Of a stretch of DNA of 64,000 nt, positions 1-11,967 are shown piece by piece. Every line of letters begins with the position of its first letter. Position 1 is the first letter of the stretch. A program made the translations under genes and the position numbers. The stretch comes from Aselliscus stoliczkanus (lineage: Eukaryota; Chordata; Mammalia; Chiroptera; Hipposideridae), in contig CM066737.1 in assembly GCA_033961575.1 (NCBI GenBank), positions 50,320,771 to 50,384,770 on the forward strand. Reading direction: 5' to 3'. Under the pieces are notes generated by a model. That model was not told the origin of the DNA. It made no database searches and worked only from the letters and a program-made list of their open reading frames with translations.

Positions 1-35
1 CAAGTGCCAGACTTGACTGGAATCATCTCACTGAA

Positions 36-206
36 ACCTCACCACAACTCTGCAAGGCAGCCACTATGGTCATATTGTAGGTGGGAGAAAAGTCTCAGAG
101 AGGTTTAAGTGACTTGTTCAAAGGAACACACTAGCTAGTAAATGGCAGAGTCAGAATTTGAACCCACATCTCTCTGACTCTTTCCATTATGCCTCATCTC
201 CATTAA
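36..206 (-). mobile_element. MIR SINE
   Basis: CTCAGAGAGGTTTAAGTGAC, CTAGCTAGTAAATGGCAGAG, AATTTGAACCCACATCTCTC. Confidence 0.9.
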
Positions 207-655
207 GACTTCCCTTTTGGTTTTCTTCTGAGCACCTGTGCTGCCTCACAGGGCAAAGCATGTTTTTGGTGCTTCAGATGATCCTAGCACAAAGTATCTC
301 CCTGAGTCACTTTGTAGAACTCTCCCTCATCTGAAGGCCTCTGAGGCGTCATGTCAGCCACCTCGGGAAGCTACCCTAATCCATGAGGCAAATAGAATCT
401 CAGATTAAGTTCATCTGCTCCAGTGCCTTACTCCCCTCTCCAACATCCCTGTCTAGAGGTTTGCTAACTTGTGCTTGAAAACTTCCAGTCAGGGCTGGAT
501 TCATAGGTGTACAAATATTTCATTTTGCCCTGGGCCCTGCAACTTATGTGGTGATCCTGCTTCCAGTGAAGAGAAACTCATTAGCTCAGGAGGCAGGCCA
601 TTCCATCTTTAGAATGCTGTGTCTCTTAGCAAGGACATATTTATGCTGTGAAGAA

Positions 656-825
656 ATCTGTTTATCTGCACTTTCTTCCCACTGGCTTCAGAGGCAAACA
701 GACTTGAGATCAACTTTCTAGCTCTGCAAATTCCTTACCAAGACTGTAAGCAAGTCATTTAAACTCTCTGAACCTGAGTTTCCTCATCTCTAAAATAGGA
801 ATACTATCCCCTTCTTTGCATAGAT
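656..825 (+). mobile_element. MIR SINE, interrupted at its 3' side
   Basis: AAGCAAGTCATTTAAACTCT, GAGTTTCCTCATCTCTAAAA. Confidence 0.85.
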
Positions 826-830
826 TTCTT

Positions 831-1339
831 TTTTAAAGATTTTTATTGGGGAATTGGAGAGGGGAACAATGTTGGGGAATTGGGGAAAGGGAACATTGTG
901 TTTTTCCAGGACCCATCAGCTCCAAGTCAAGTTGTCCTTCAGTCTTAGTTGTGGAGGGCGCAAACTCAGCTCCAAGTCCAGTCACCGCTTTCAATCTAAT
1001 TGAGGAGGGTGGTGGAAGGTGGCGTAGTCCATCATCCCATGTGGGAGTCGAACCGGCAACCTTGTTGCACACTGAGCCATCTCGCTGCCCATCAGCGGCT
1101 CCCAACTGCTCAGCTTAATGTGCCATGTTCAATCTTAGTTGCAGGGGTGGGGGGGTGGGGCGCAGCCCACCATCCCATACGGGTGTTGAACTGGCAACAT
1201 TGCTGCTAAGAGCATGGACTCTCACCAGGTCAGCAGCAGCTCAGCTCAGGCGCAGCTCACTAGCCCATGTGGGAATTGAACCAGTGACCCTGTTGCTCAG
1301 AGCTTGCACTCTTAACCAATTTAGCCACTCAGCTGGCCC
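831..1339 (-). mobile_element. Composite three-tRNA SINE
   Basis: Antisense tail TTTTTATTGGGGAATTGG, two internal heads (GTCGAACCGGCAACCTTGTT, GTTGAACTGGCAACATTGCT) and the 5' head GAATTGAACCAGTGACCCTG. Splits a MIR. Flanking duplication not clear. Confidence 0.9.
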
Positions 1340-1344
1340 ACATA

Positions 1345-1700
1345 TATATTTTTTAAAGACAGATAAGACATAGTACATTGTATTTAGTCAATGAATGTTA
1401 ACTATAATTAACATCACCATTACCGCTACGGTGAACACATTGGGTGCAAATGAAGGAACATGGTACAGAACACATATCCTGATGCATTTATTACCTACAT
1501 GGAGGACATAACTTAAAGTGTCTTATATTTTAACTCTTCTTTTTATTTTCCATGCTAAGAAAACTTGATATCATTAGCCCACCTATCATCTCACCTTTAA
1601 AGTACTGCAACCAGCCTTCTAATTTAATAAAAAGTATACGTATAGTAGCTGTAGTATTTTACCATAAGATTATTTAGTGTTTTAATTTCAAGTCATAGTT
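1345..1700. other. Unassigned sequence
   Basis: No gene or clear repeat. Confidence 0.4.
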
Positions 1701-1764
1701 TCTCATGCCTGATCCCATTTGAATCTCACAATAACTCTATGAGGCAGGCAAGGCAGGCATTAAC

Positions 1765-1900
1765 CCTTCATTCATTCATTCATCCATCTGTTCAACCACT
1801 ATTTACTGAGGCGCCACTATGTGCTAGGCCCTATACTAGGAGCTAGGGATACCATGGTGAACAAAACAGACTTGGTTACCACCCTCTAGAGCTTATACTT
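1765..1900 (-). mobile_element. L2 3' end, antisense
   Basis: TTCATTCATTCATTCATCCA, GCGCCACTATGTGCTAGGCC, GGATACCATGGTGAACAAAA. Confidence 0.85.
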
Positions 1901-2339
1901 TAGTAGATTTGCCCATGAGGAAACTAGCCTCCATGTTTAAGTAATCTGCACAAGGTCACATGCATAGTAGGAGGTAAATACATGATTAGAACTAAAGTTT
2001 TCTAGTGCTCATTCCAGTGGACGTTACACTCTCCTATTCTGTCTCTTGTTCCCCTGCATTCATTACTTTTCTCTCTGATTCTTCTCCCTCGGCTCTAAAG
2101 CATCTTGAGTTTGCTATTAGACTATTCTTCCTAAAAACCACTTTTAGTCTTGCCACTCCAGTTTCATTACACATCACACATGGTTTGCACTAGGTGGTTC
2201 AACATCAGGACACACTAGTGTCTCTGAGCAGTTTGCTGAGCTTGACTACTTGTTTACATAACCTGTCTACCTGTCCAGTAAACCAGAAGCAGGAGGACTT
2301 GGAACATGCATTATTTCACTTGATCTCCCAGCTCCTTCC

Positions 2340-2738
2340 TGGTTTAGTTAACCCTTTTTTTGGCTGGCTGGATAACATAATTTCTTTTTCAAAAGAAGGA
2401 AGTGTCTCCCAATTACCACGTATGATATCAAATCCAAACACTGCCTGGTTTTCTAGACCCTCCGTAATCTGGTCCCACCCTGCCTTTCAACCTTATCTTG
2501 TTACTCTCCCACCCTTCACATGTCCACACCAAGCTGATTTCCAGGCCCATGACTTGTGCATACACCTCATCCGTCTTGCTACCTCCATTCCACAAACCTA
2601 GCTTTCCTTTGTCCCTTCCATCTAAAATAAATCCTACTCAGCCTAAGTCCTACTTCCTTTATGAAACCTTCTTTAATGGCTGTGGCTCGCAGTGATCTCA
2701 CCAATATCTGAATAGTCCTGCATCTGGGTTTTAAAACT
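2340..2738 (+). mobile_element. L2 fragment, sense
   Basis: CTAGACCCTCCGTAATCTGG, GCCCATGACTTGTGCATACA and TTATGAAACCTTCTTTAATG follow L2 3' order. The upstream part (2010-2340) may belong too. Confidence 0.68.
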
Positions 2739-2751
2739 TAATTGCCCAAGT

Positions 2752-2856
2752 GGGCCGGCCGAGTGGCGCGGTGGTTAGGTGCTGGCTTGGGAAGCCAGTG
2801 GCCCCGGTTTGGGTCCCACATGTGAGGGCCAGTGACACTGCCCTCAAAAAAAATAA
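2752..2856 (+). mobile_element. Short A-tailed tRNA SINE
   Basis: Canonical. Exact duplication TAATTGCCCAAGT at 2739-2751 and 2857-2869. Confidence 0.97.
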
Positions 2857-3135
2857 TAATTGCCCAAGTTCACTCTAGAGCAGACCTCATTTGACAACAC
2901 TTCATTTGAAAAGTCGTGGGGATTTTAATTGGCCTCATGTTCAGTATGATCCAATAGTAATTATGCAGTTGAAAATATATAAATAAATAGATAGTGGAGG
3001 GATGCAATCTCAGACTGTACAAAAACAAATATCATGCCTAAATTGAGGCAAACAATGCCTCTGCTGGATCATTGATTCACTCACTAATTCATTTAAAACA
3101 CATTAATTTACCAGATAAGAGGGGGTTTGAGAGCT

Positions 3136-3370
3136 GGGTGAAAAAGGTGAAGGGATTAAGAAGAACATATTGGTAGTTACTAAATAGTCACGGGAATGTA
3201 AAGAACAGCATAAGAAATATAGACAATAATATTGTAATAATTATGTATAGTGCCAGGTTGGTACTAGACTAATTAGAGGGATCACTTCATAAATTATATA
3301 ATTGTCTAACCACTATGCTGTACACCTGAAACTAATATAAAATAATATTGAATGTCAGATGTAATTGAGA
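3136..3370 (+). mobile_element. L1 3' end, first of two in tandem
   Basis: GGTGAAGGGATTAAGAAGAA, GCCAGGTTGGTACTAGACTA and TGTACACCTGAAACTAATAT; nearly the same as 47390-47600. Confidence 0.84.
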
Positions 3371-3379
3371 ATTTAGAAA

Positions 3380-3625
3380 AGGGGGGAAAAGGTGAAGGGG
3401 AATAAGAGGTTTAAATTTCCAGGTATAAAACAAATAAGCCTTGGTGATGTAATACACAGAATAGGATATATAGTCAATAATATTGTGATAGCATGGTATG
3501 GTGTCAGATGGTCACTGGATTTATCATGGTGATCACTTCTTTAGGTATATAAATGTTGAACAACTATTGAATACACCTGAAACTGAAATAATTTTGTATG
3601 TTAGCTATATTTAATAAAAATCATT
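3380..3625 (+). mobile_element. L1 3' end, second of two in tandem
   Basis: GGTGAAGGGGAATAAGAGGT, GTGTCAGATGGTCACTGGAT and ACACCTGAAACTGAAATAAT. A different subfamily from its left neighbour. Confidence 0.82.
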
Positions 3626-3779
3626 AAAACATAAAATAAATTAAAAATAATTGAATGTTAACTGTAATTGAAAAAAATTTAAAACTCATTACTTTCATTT
3701 CAATGTACATATCCTTTGTGCCAGAAATTCCACTTTTAGGAACCTATCCTATAGAAATGCTTTGCAGTATTATTTGTCT

Positions 3780-4710
3780 CCAGTAAATTTTAAGATTTTT
3801 CCTCTATCCTTGATGTCCTGAAGTTCCACCATGGTTCATCCAGGAGTTATCAATTTGCATTAATTTATTCTTCTTAAGACTAGGTATAGGATTTTAACCA
3901 GAGGACTCATGTCTTATCCGTTCTAGGAAATTCACCTTTTCTTATTTTTTACTTCTGGAGTTTCTATTAGATGTATGTGGAGCTTCTTATTCGCATCTGT
4001 GTCTTCTAATTTTTCTTTCATATTTAGCACTTTTATAGTGTTGTGCTATAGTCTATGATTATCTCAGCTCTATTGGTTATTTCACTAATTCTCCCTTCAT
4101 TCATATCATATTTGCTGCTTAACCCATCAGTTGATTTTAATGTTTCAATCGAACTAGAACTAAGGTCTTCCAATGTTCATCCCATAATTTCTACATTTCT
4201 ACTCTTCATTTCTAGAAATTTTCTTTGGAGATATATATATATTTCCTTGCTTTATATATTCTGTTCTTTTTTTTAAAAAAATTTAAGCCTTTAAACGTGA
4301 TATTTTAAAGTCTGTTTGGATTGTTGTATTACATGTAGTTCCTTGGAACTGAATTCTGAATTCTTCCATTTCTTGTACATACTAACTCTTATTGTAGTGG
4401 GTTTCTTCATGTGCTTCATAATTTTCCATGTGAGCTTATCTTCTGTAGAAGCTGTATGCTGTGAGAGTTTGACTTTAAGTGGTACAGGTGGACAGTTGTT
4501 CATTTGTGTCTATCAGAGTTCTATAGTGTTCCCAGTTCTGGACCAGTTTTTATGTTAGGTTCTCAGCTCAGGTTTTCTGTACTATGTAAATACTATGAAT
4601 TTGGGTTTTATATCAGTGTGTGGCTCAGATTTAGATTTTTAAACTTCTTATGGGTGAGTTTATTTCTACCTCATCCTAGGGAGATTGCCTATATCTTCCC
4701 TGTAGAGATG
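3780..4710 (-). mobile_element. Antisense old L1 3' UTR
   Basis: ACTTCTGGAGTTTCTATTAG, CACTAATTCTCCCTTCATTC and GCTTAACCCATCAGTTGATT follow the antisense 3' UTR of old L1 subfamilies. Confidence 0.65.
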
Positions 4711-4711
4711 T

Positions 4712-4950
4712 AATATAGCATAATAGTTAATAGCATGGACTCTGGAATCGGGATCTTATATCTGCCACTTTCTAGCAGTGTGATCCTAAGAAGTTAATTT
4801 AAACACTTCATTCCTTATTTGTAAAATGGAGGTTTTAATAGTACCTACTTCATAGGGTTTTTGTGAGGATTAAATAAATTAATACATGCAAAGCATGTAG
4901 AACAGTACCTGGAGCAGTAAGTACTAAGTAAGATTTGCTATTATTGTGTT
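4712..4950 (+). mobile_element. MIR SINE, near full length
   Basis: GCATGGACTCTGGAATCGGG, CCACTTTCTAGCAGTGTGAT, CATAGGGTTTTTGTGAGGAT. Confidence 0.92.
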
Positions 4951-5327
4951 CCTGGCTAGTTGGCAAATCTGGTTTCAATTTAAGGATGTGGCAACTCTCT
5001 CCTCCTCCTTGTTTTGTGCAGGAAGCATAATTGTAACTCAATTACAAGCCTTTTAAAGAACTGCAGCATTCAGCCTCTAAGGTACATATGTGATCACATT
5101 ATCTTCATGAGTTGTGAAACTTCAATGAATGCTCATTGCTGTGATTTTTGAGTCCCCTTTTTGTTTCTGGAATCTGAAGATTATCCTTTCTTGCTTCTTG
5201 AGTTCATCCATATATTTTTGTCCAGTGTGTCTCAGTTTTCTTACACTAGTGAACAATATTAGATAATCTAAGTGTTCAGTAAATAGGGGACTTGTTAAAT
5301 GAATTGCTACATTTTTCAAAAGGAATA
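4951..5327. other. Unassigned sequence
   Basis: No feature recognised. Confidence 0.4.
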
Positions 5328-5677
5328 CAGGTTGTCCCGGACTTATGATGGTTTGTTCAATTTATGATTTTTTTGGCTTCACAATGGTGCAAAAGTGATA
5401 CACATTCAATAGAAACCATACTTCAAATTTTGACTTTTGACCTTTTCCTGGGCTAGCCCTATGCTCTATAATACTCTCTCATAATGCTGGACAGTGGCAG
5501 CAAGATGATTTTGCCCAACTGTAGGCTAATGTAAGTTTTCTGAACATGTTTATAGCAGGCTATGCTAAGCTTTGATGTTCAGTAGGCTAGGTATATTAAA
5601 TGCATTTTTGAGTTATGATATTTTCAACTTACAATGGGTTTATTGGGATGTAACTGTCGTAAGTCAAGGAACATTTG
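5328..5677. mobile_element. Tc1/mariner-pogo MITE
   Basis: 350 bases with inverted ends (CAGGTTGTCCCGGACTTATG and the reverse of CGTAAGTCAAGGAACATTTG) and TA on both sides (5326-5327, 5678-5679). No transposase. Confidence 0.85.
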
Positions 5678-5703
5678 TACAATTCAATCATAAAAAAATG
5701 ATG

Positions 5704-5815
5704 GGGGCCGGCTGAATGGCGTGGTGGTTAAGCGCTGGCTTGGGAAGCCAGCGGCCCCGGTTTAAGTCCCACATGTGAGGGCCAGTGACACTGGCCTCAA
5801 AAAAAAAAAAAAAAA
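5704..5815 (+). mobile_element. Short A-tailed tRNA SINE
   Basis: GGGGCCGGCTGAATGGCGTG to CTGGCCTC and an A run of 17. No clear duplication. Confidence 0.9.
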
Positions 5816-5884
5816 GAAGCTCAAGATCGAATGGGAGAGACATGCATAAATAAACACAGAGTGCTCTAAGAAATTTTCTCAAGG

Positions 5885-6379
5885 AGGTGGAGGAAGAGCT
5901 AACTTTCTCTGAGGGAAGGGCACTCAGAGAAACTTCATAGGATTACTGGGGCCCGAACAATGTAAAGTTTACCAAGTAAACAAGGGGGGGAAATGTATGA
6001 TAGCAGGGAAAGGGAAGAGTTTAATGAGGGACTGTTTACAACAGTGTAAGCAAGATTAAGAGAAATCAACAAAGGATGGTGAAGCACCTGGGGAGCCCTT
6101 ACCACCTTTAGACCTGAAAGACCAAAAGGGAGGAGCAATTGCCAGAAAGAACCCAGAGAGTGTAGCTGTAACTATAGAAGATGGCTGCCCAAAAGGTCTG
6201 TGGCCTGTGGTAGATCCTTCTAGAAGGACTCAACCAAACTGCTGACACTCCAAAGAAATGAAGCCAGAAGAATAAATATCCAGACTTTAATCTGATCTCT
6301 AATCCCTTGGCAATGCCTCCCATTGACAATATCAAACAAGAATCCAGAGGACAAGGAAGCCAGTTAACAGTCCATAAAG
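5885..6379. other. Unassigned, possibly old LTR or L1 sequence
   Basis: Parts such as GCCAGAAAGAACCCAGAGAG recall old mammalian repeats; family not assigned. Confidence 0.35.
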
Positions 6380-6525
6380 GTCAGCCTCAGGATACAGAAA
6401 GAGAACGGAGAAGGGTAAAAAGTGGATCTGCAGGAGGTACATGGGTGTGTTCCTCTCATTTTTTTCTGTGAACCTAAAACTATTCTAAAAAATAAAGTCT
6501 ATTTTTGAAAAAAAAAGTCATCTGG
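6380..6525 (+). mobile_element. L1 3' end fragment
   Basis: GTGAACCTAAAACTATTCTA then AAATAAAGTCTATTTTTGAA, a common old L1 3' terminus. Confidence 0.75.
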
Positions 6526-6814
6526 AGGGGCAAATTCAGAATATTCCACATAGGCATTTTATGCAGAGAGAGCCAAATGGGTAAAGTAATAAGAACAAGA
6601 AATCATGAGGGAGTATTGGAGAAGTAGGGAATAGTTTAGTGTGACTAAATTGCTGGGTTTATGGAGAGGACAAAGGTGGAGTGTGACAGAGTGCAGAAGA
6701 TGTGAATGTATTGACAAACAATGAGTTACAAATTTTTAGACTTGTAAACTGGCCAGCCCATGGGACAAAGTTGTCCTGCAAATGTCTTTTGTCTTGAATT
6801 TGAATGTCAATATT

Positions 6815-6915
6815 TTTTTTTTTTTAGTGTCACTGGCCCTCATATGTGGGATCCGAACCGGGGTCACCAGCGTCCCAAGCCAGCTCTTAACCACCGCACC
6901 ACTCGGACAGGCCTC
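6815..6915 (-). mobile_element. Short A-tailed tRNA SINE at a reused target
   Basis: Antisense short form, T run then GTGTCACTGGCCCTCATATG. Flanks AATGTCAATATT (6803-6814) and AATGTGAATATC (6916-6927). Confidence 0.92.
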
Positions 6916-6927
6916 AATGTGAATATC

Positions 6928-7379
6928 GTTTGTTTTTTTTTAAGATTTTATTGGGGATTTGGGGGAGCGGAACAGCGTTGGGGAATCGGGGAAGGGGAAC
7001 AGACAAGTTGCTGTCTTTTTGTTCTTCGGTCTAGTTGCAGAGGATGTTGCTTCACTGGCCCATGTTGGTATCATCATTGCGCTCTTCCTGGATGAGGCAG
7101 ATCGGTTGCCGGCCTCTGGATGGTCGCTCACCGCCGCTCTTGGGCAGCTCACTGCCAGCCATTCATGCTGGCTCCCGGCCACTCACTGTAGCCTATGGCA
7201 GCCCACTGCAGCAGGGGCTGCAGCCAACACTGTCGCCGGGGCTCACACAGCCCAGCTCCAGGTGGAGGTGTTGTTAGCTGTAGAGGGTAGTGTCACTGGC
7301 CCTCATATGCGGGACCGAACCGGGGGCGCTGGCATCCCAAAACCAGCTCTTAACCAATGCGCCACTCCGCCGGCCCCTG
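6928..7379 (-). mobile_element. Long T+ tRNA SINE at a reused target
   Basis: Complete antisense copy. Duplication AATGTGAATATC at 6916-6927 and 7380-7391. Confidence 0.94.
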
Positions 7380-7580
7380 AATGTGAATATCTTTAGACAG
7401 CTAAGTGAACTCCATAATCCCACCACTTGCCGTTGTCTCTCACTTGTCCTACCTGACTTATTTTTTTAAATCTACTTGCTCCTGAAGACATTTCTGGGAA
7501 AAATTCATATTATAGCTTGTCCAGGGGAGGGCAAAGCATATGGGTTTGTAACCTATGTCAAATTAAGAGTTAAGAGAACT

Positions 7581-7610
7581 GGGGCCGGCCACGTGGCTTT
7601 GTTGGTAATG
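7581..7610 (+). mobile_element. SINE head fragment
   Basis: GGGGCCGGCCACGTGGCTTT only; the body is missing. Confidence 0.6.
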
Positions 7611-7689
7611 TACAGACTACCTCTAGACAAATACACAATAAATAATAAGTGATTGCCTCCAGGAAGGGAAGTTGGTGGCTGGGAACAGA

Positions 7690-7870
7690 GGGAAACTTTA
7701 GCTTTTACTTTGAGGAACATGAGATGTCTTGGGTTAGTTTCAGAAGAGGAGTGACATGATCTGACTTATATTTCCAAAGGATTTATGCAAAAATTCTGGC
7801 AAATAAAGAAAGAGATTGGCTTAGAATATGATGGTAGCAGAGGGAAATGGTAGAATATACTTTTCACTAG
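7690..7870 (-). mobile_element. Antisense L2 fragment
   Basis: TCAGAAGAGGAGTGACATGA and TCTGACTTATATTTCCAAAG. Confidence 0.65.
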
Positions 7871-8179
7871 TTGCCCTTTGAAAATTTGGCGTTTTGTGTG
7901 ATGTGTATCTAATATCTATTGAAAAAAATATTATGTATTAGAAAATGACCCATGGTAGATATCTTTCTAGGAATTCAATACGTCCAGTTATGGAGCATTT
8001 TGCTTCAGACTGTGTGGAGCTTCCTAGAAGGAGGCCTCATGCAAACACTAAATCCACGACAGTGAATGTTGTATCGAGGAGTCTTACACTTTAAGGGGGT
8101 TGCTTTAGATGATGAGGGTGATCTGTTCCCACCTGAAGATGCGAGGAGTCTAAGAACTCCTATTGCACTTATAACAATT

Positions 8180-10080
8180 CTTTATTTATGTGACTGATGT
8201 TTATCAAGCACCTATTGTGTGTCAGGCACTGTGTTGGGCACTGAAGATACAGCCATGACAAAATAAAACCCTTGCAGTCCCGAAGCTTACATTCTAGTGG
8301 TGGAAATAGACAATGAATAAGCAAGCAAATATTAACATATCAGAAAATGAGAAGTTCTATGAAGAGAAATAAAGCAGGGTAAAGTGATAGGAAGCATGCG
8401 AAGAGTCACATTTTTTAAATAAAATGTTCAAGGAAATAACAGTGGCAAGATGTCATTTACACAGAGATCTGAAGGAAGCTAGCAAATAACGTGCACCTCA
8501 GTAAAAGAACATTCCAGTTAGAGGGAACAGCAAAACCACACTGAGAGTTATCTTGGTATGACTGAGAAATAGCAAGGAGGCCATACGGCTGGAGCTGAGT
8601 AATCAAGGGGGAGAATGGTAGGAGTTGAGGTCAGAGAGATAATGAGGAAGAATCTAACTAATGTAGAATCTTACAGATCATTCTAAGGACTTTGTATTTT
8701 ACTGTGAACAGCACAAAAAGCCATGGGCATGTTTTGAGCAGAAACATGACATGATTTGGCATACATGTTTAATGGATTTTGCAATGATCCAAGTAAGAAA
8801 TGATGCTGGCTTAAACTAAGTTGGTTGCAGTGGAGGTGGAGAGAAGTGGTCAGATTCTAAATTTATTCTTAAGGATGCAGCTCACAGTCTTGCTGATAAA
8901 TTACATGAGGGGTGTGAGAGAAAAGGGGGAATTAAAGAAGACTCCAAATTTTGGTCTGAACATCTAGAAGAATGGATAAAGAAGACTGCAGGAGAAGTAT
9001 GTATAAGGAAAATGGTCATTTTGGTTTTGGATAATTTTGAGTCCAAATGCCAATTAAACAGCCTAATGATCGGAGAAAATGAGGAAAACCCAGTAAAAGA
9101 CATGAAGAAAGAGTAGCCAGTGAAGTAGGAGGAGAACCAAGAATGTGTAGTGTCCCAGAAGCCAACAGAAAAAAGTTATTTCGAGGAGAGAGTGATGAAC
9201 TGTATCAAATGGCACAGTATGGCCAAATAACATGCGAACAAAAAAGCAAATATTGGATTTAACACTGAGGACATACTGTTAACCTTGACATAAATCATTT
9301 TGGTGGAGTGATGGGGGCAAAAGCCTGATTTGAGAGGATTCAACAGGGAATGGGAAGAGAGAAATTGGAGCTAATAAACTGAGACAACTCTTTGTAGGAT
9401 TTTTGCTCTGAGGAGAAAGGGAGAAATGGAACTGTAACTGAGGTGACGAGAACAGTTTTGTTTTTTCTTAGCATTGGAGATGTTGGTTTTGGTGAGAGAA
9501 AAATTGTTGATGTCACAGAGGAAGAGTAAAATGACTAGAACAATGACCTTGACTAGGCCAAAAGGGACAGGTTCTAGTACACAAGTAGAGGAGTCCTCAG
9601 TGGAATTACAGACAGTTCCTTCATAATGACAAGAGAGAGGGAAGGCAAGATATGCGGATACAGATAGAAGTGGGTTTGTAGATACAGTGTTGGGAGTCTG
9701 CAGTTCTTCTCTTCTGACTGCTTCTGTTTTCTCAGTAAAATAGGAAGCAAGGTCAGCAGCTGTTAAGGAGGATGGGGGAAGGGATGTTGGAAGTTTGAGG
9801 ACAGGAAATGTGTAAAACAGCCACCCAGGAGAATTTGAGATGATTGGATGGAGAAAATGTAGTGAAGTTGGAGGGTAGCACTAAGGGCCCTCTTGAGGTT
9901 GGTGGTTGTGAATCTAAACTGAGAGTAGCCAGTACAATTTTAAGGTTTTATCCTATTTCATTCAGCTGCTTGGGCAAATTTGGAAGACAGAGAGTAGTAT
10001 TTAATCAAGATTACGTGTCAGTCATTAAAATATTATGAGGGCAGAGAGAGGCAAGGGAGGCTAGGGTATATGCAAAAGAG
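8180..10080 (-). mobile_element. Long antisense L2 (about 1.9 kb of ORF2 and 3' end)
   Basis: 3' end at the left (CAGGCACTGTGTTGGGCACT, AAGCTTACATTCTAGTGGTG). Then GAGGTCAGAGAGATAATGAG, GAAGTAGGAGGAGAACCAAG, GAGACAACTCTTTGTAGGAT, GGAAGCAAGGTCAGCAGCTG and GCCCTCTTGAGGTTGGTGGT follow antisense L2 reverse-transcriptase order. Minus-strand frames are broken by many stops. CR1/L2 clade, long extinct. Confidence 0.9.
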
Positions 10081-10490
10081 TGAATATCATGATGAACATA
10101 AAAATCTAAGCTACAAAGTAGAAAGTGAGGACATTAGGGGGCATTCAGCACATAATAGTTCTATTGTTACTTTTGTCACATAAGAGCTAAAATGTGTCTG
10201 TTCCTGTGACCAAGCAAGAGGGCACCAGTGACTGGAGCAGTGTTCACATTACTGTGTTCCTCAAAACCACTAGTCCCTCACCTCCATCCCTGTCAGTGAA
10301 GTCCCAAACTTAGAAAAGCCCGTATCCCCCTTCCCTCTTTTGGAGATGCACTTGCCTGTTAACATATTAAGGATGCTGAACATTCTTGCAATTGGAAAAC
10401 CACATTTGACTAATTCAGTGGTTCACAACTTTGCTCGTTTGTGGTGCTCTTATGTGATACGATGAACATCAATACTAATTGAACAACCGG

Positions 10491-10536
10491 GGAGCAAACA
10501 AAGTGGGCACTATGAGGACTCTTTCAGGGATATAAC
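10491..10536 (+). repeat. 46-base dispersed duplicate, copy 1
   Basis: See the copy at 11920. This one lies inside a degenerate MER5-like sequence (10415-10555), which suggests it was the inserted copy. Confidence 0.93.
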
Positions 10537-10829
10537 ACGCTTTGAGAAATAGTAATTTAGGAAGCAAGTTGGGGATTGGAAGCTGAGCTTTAGGCCAAAA
10601 CTCCTGTGTTGTCTTTCTCCAAGTCAGGATTTGTGGCAGGAACCCAAGCCATTTCACTATGCTTCAGCTGAGGTGGCCCTCGGAGACTTGGGTTCTATCC
10701 GGTTCCCCTACAGCCAAATAAAGTTGATATTGCCAATACAGAAATACAGCTGATTCCTTGGGTTTCATTCAGCTGCAGCAATCTGATGTTATATCTTTAA
10801 TAATTTAAGACATATTATTATGACAATGA

Positions 10830-10980
10830 GCTGGAAGCAGCGTGAACAACCACTTCCTTGTGTCAGGCACTATGCTTGGCATTTCACATACAGCTTCTCA
10901 GTCACTCTTCACAACAATATGGTGAGAAAGGTATTTGATATTAAAAAAAAATATCCAGGAAAATCACAGGCAACCAGTCT
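10830..10980 (-). mobile_element. MIR fragment
   Basis: CAGGCACTATGCTTGGCATT and TCACTCTTCACAACAATATG. Confidence 0.72.
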
Positions 10981-11385
10981 TCTTTGGAAACTTGTTGCCT
11001 GAAAGAAGGAAAATAGGCTTAGATTGTAACAAGCAATGTGTTTGTCACAAACAGATTTGAAGCCCTAAGAACATTCATCGAATCAGAATGTTGGAACCAA
11101 AAGCCAAAAGAGATCTTAGAGATCAATTTAAGATATTAAGGAGAGGTTATTGCATTCTTCTCAAAAGCCATTATGTAAATTGTCTCAGGAGAGAGGGATT
11201 AAGAAATCTTGTCATAACTGCTTTGATTTCAATCAAGCCATATAAAATGATACTGTCACATGAACTATAGCTTACAAATCATGCTGTAAGAATGCAATAT
11301 TGTAATTGGTTATTGGCTGGAACTGCAAATGAACATTTTGAGTTTAATCTGTGTTTCAATGTTGTGGAAGCCTGGTTTCACCAGA

Positions 11386-11580
11386 ATGCTGTGGTTCTCA
11401 AACCTGAATGTGTATCAGAATTATTCCAGGTATCTGTTTCAAAATGCATCAAAATCAAAACCCCCAGCTTTAGAAATATAATTTCAGTAAGCCTGGTATA
11501 ATGGCCATGAAATTGGCATCTTGAACAAGATTCCTGGGCAGCACTCAGTGTTCCATTACTATGAGTGGTCCACAGACTAA
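11386..11580. mobile_element. MER5-like hAT MITE, degenerate
   Basis: GTGGTTCTCAAACCTGAATG at one end and GAGTGGTCCACAGACT near the other. Confidence 0.6.
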
Positions 11581-11661
11581 CCACAATATGAGTAACACAT
11601 CGTTAAGGATGTTCTCTTCTAATCAAGGTGTGAACAGGTCAGTGTTAAATAGTTAGCTGGG

Positions 11662-11752
11662 GGGCCAACCGAGTGGCGCAGTGGTTAAGTGCTGGCTTGG
11701 GACGCCAGTGGCCCCGGTTCGGATCCCACGTATGAGGGCCAGTGATAACTAA
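11662..11752 (+). mobile_element. Short tRNA SINE
   Basis: Body ends early (GCCAGTGATAACT) without CTGCCCTC. Exact duplication AAATAGTTAGCTGGG at 11647-11661 and 11753-11767. Confidence 0.95.
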
Positions 11753-11919
11753 AAATAGTTAGCTGGGCAGTTGCTCTGTAAAAAGGCTGATTTAGAGATA
11801 CAGGAAGTCCCTACTGTTTCTGGATCCAAGTTTTTCTACAGACTCTCATCTTTGTGTGAAAATGAACTCTTATTAGACACATCTCCTTCCCTGTGACTTG
11901 ATGATGAGGTCTGAGACCA

Positions 11920-11965
11920 GGAGCAAACAAAGTGGGCACTATGAGGAATCTTTCAGGGATATAAC
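11920..11965 (+). repeat. 46-base dispersed duplicate, copy 2
   Basis: Starts GGAGCAAACAAAGTGGGCAC; 45 of 46 bases match 10491-10536. Not part of a repeat I recognise. Confidence 0.93.
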
Positions 11966-11967
11966 CT

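Noticed and set aside
2194..2695. 135-residue frame at 2194 as a gene
   Set aside because: Overlaps decayed L2 and unassigned sequence; composition and lack of known motifs give no support.
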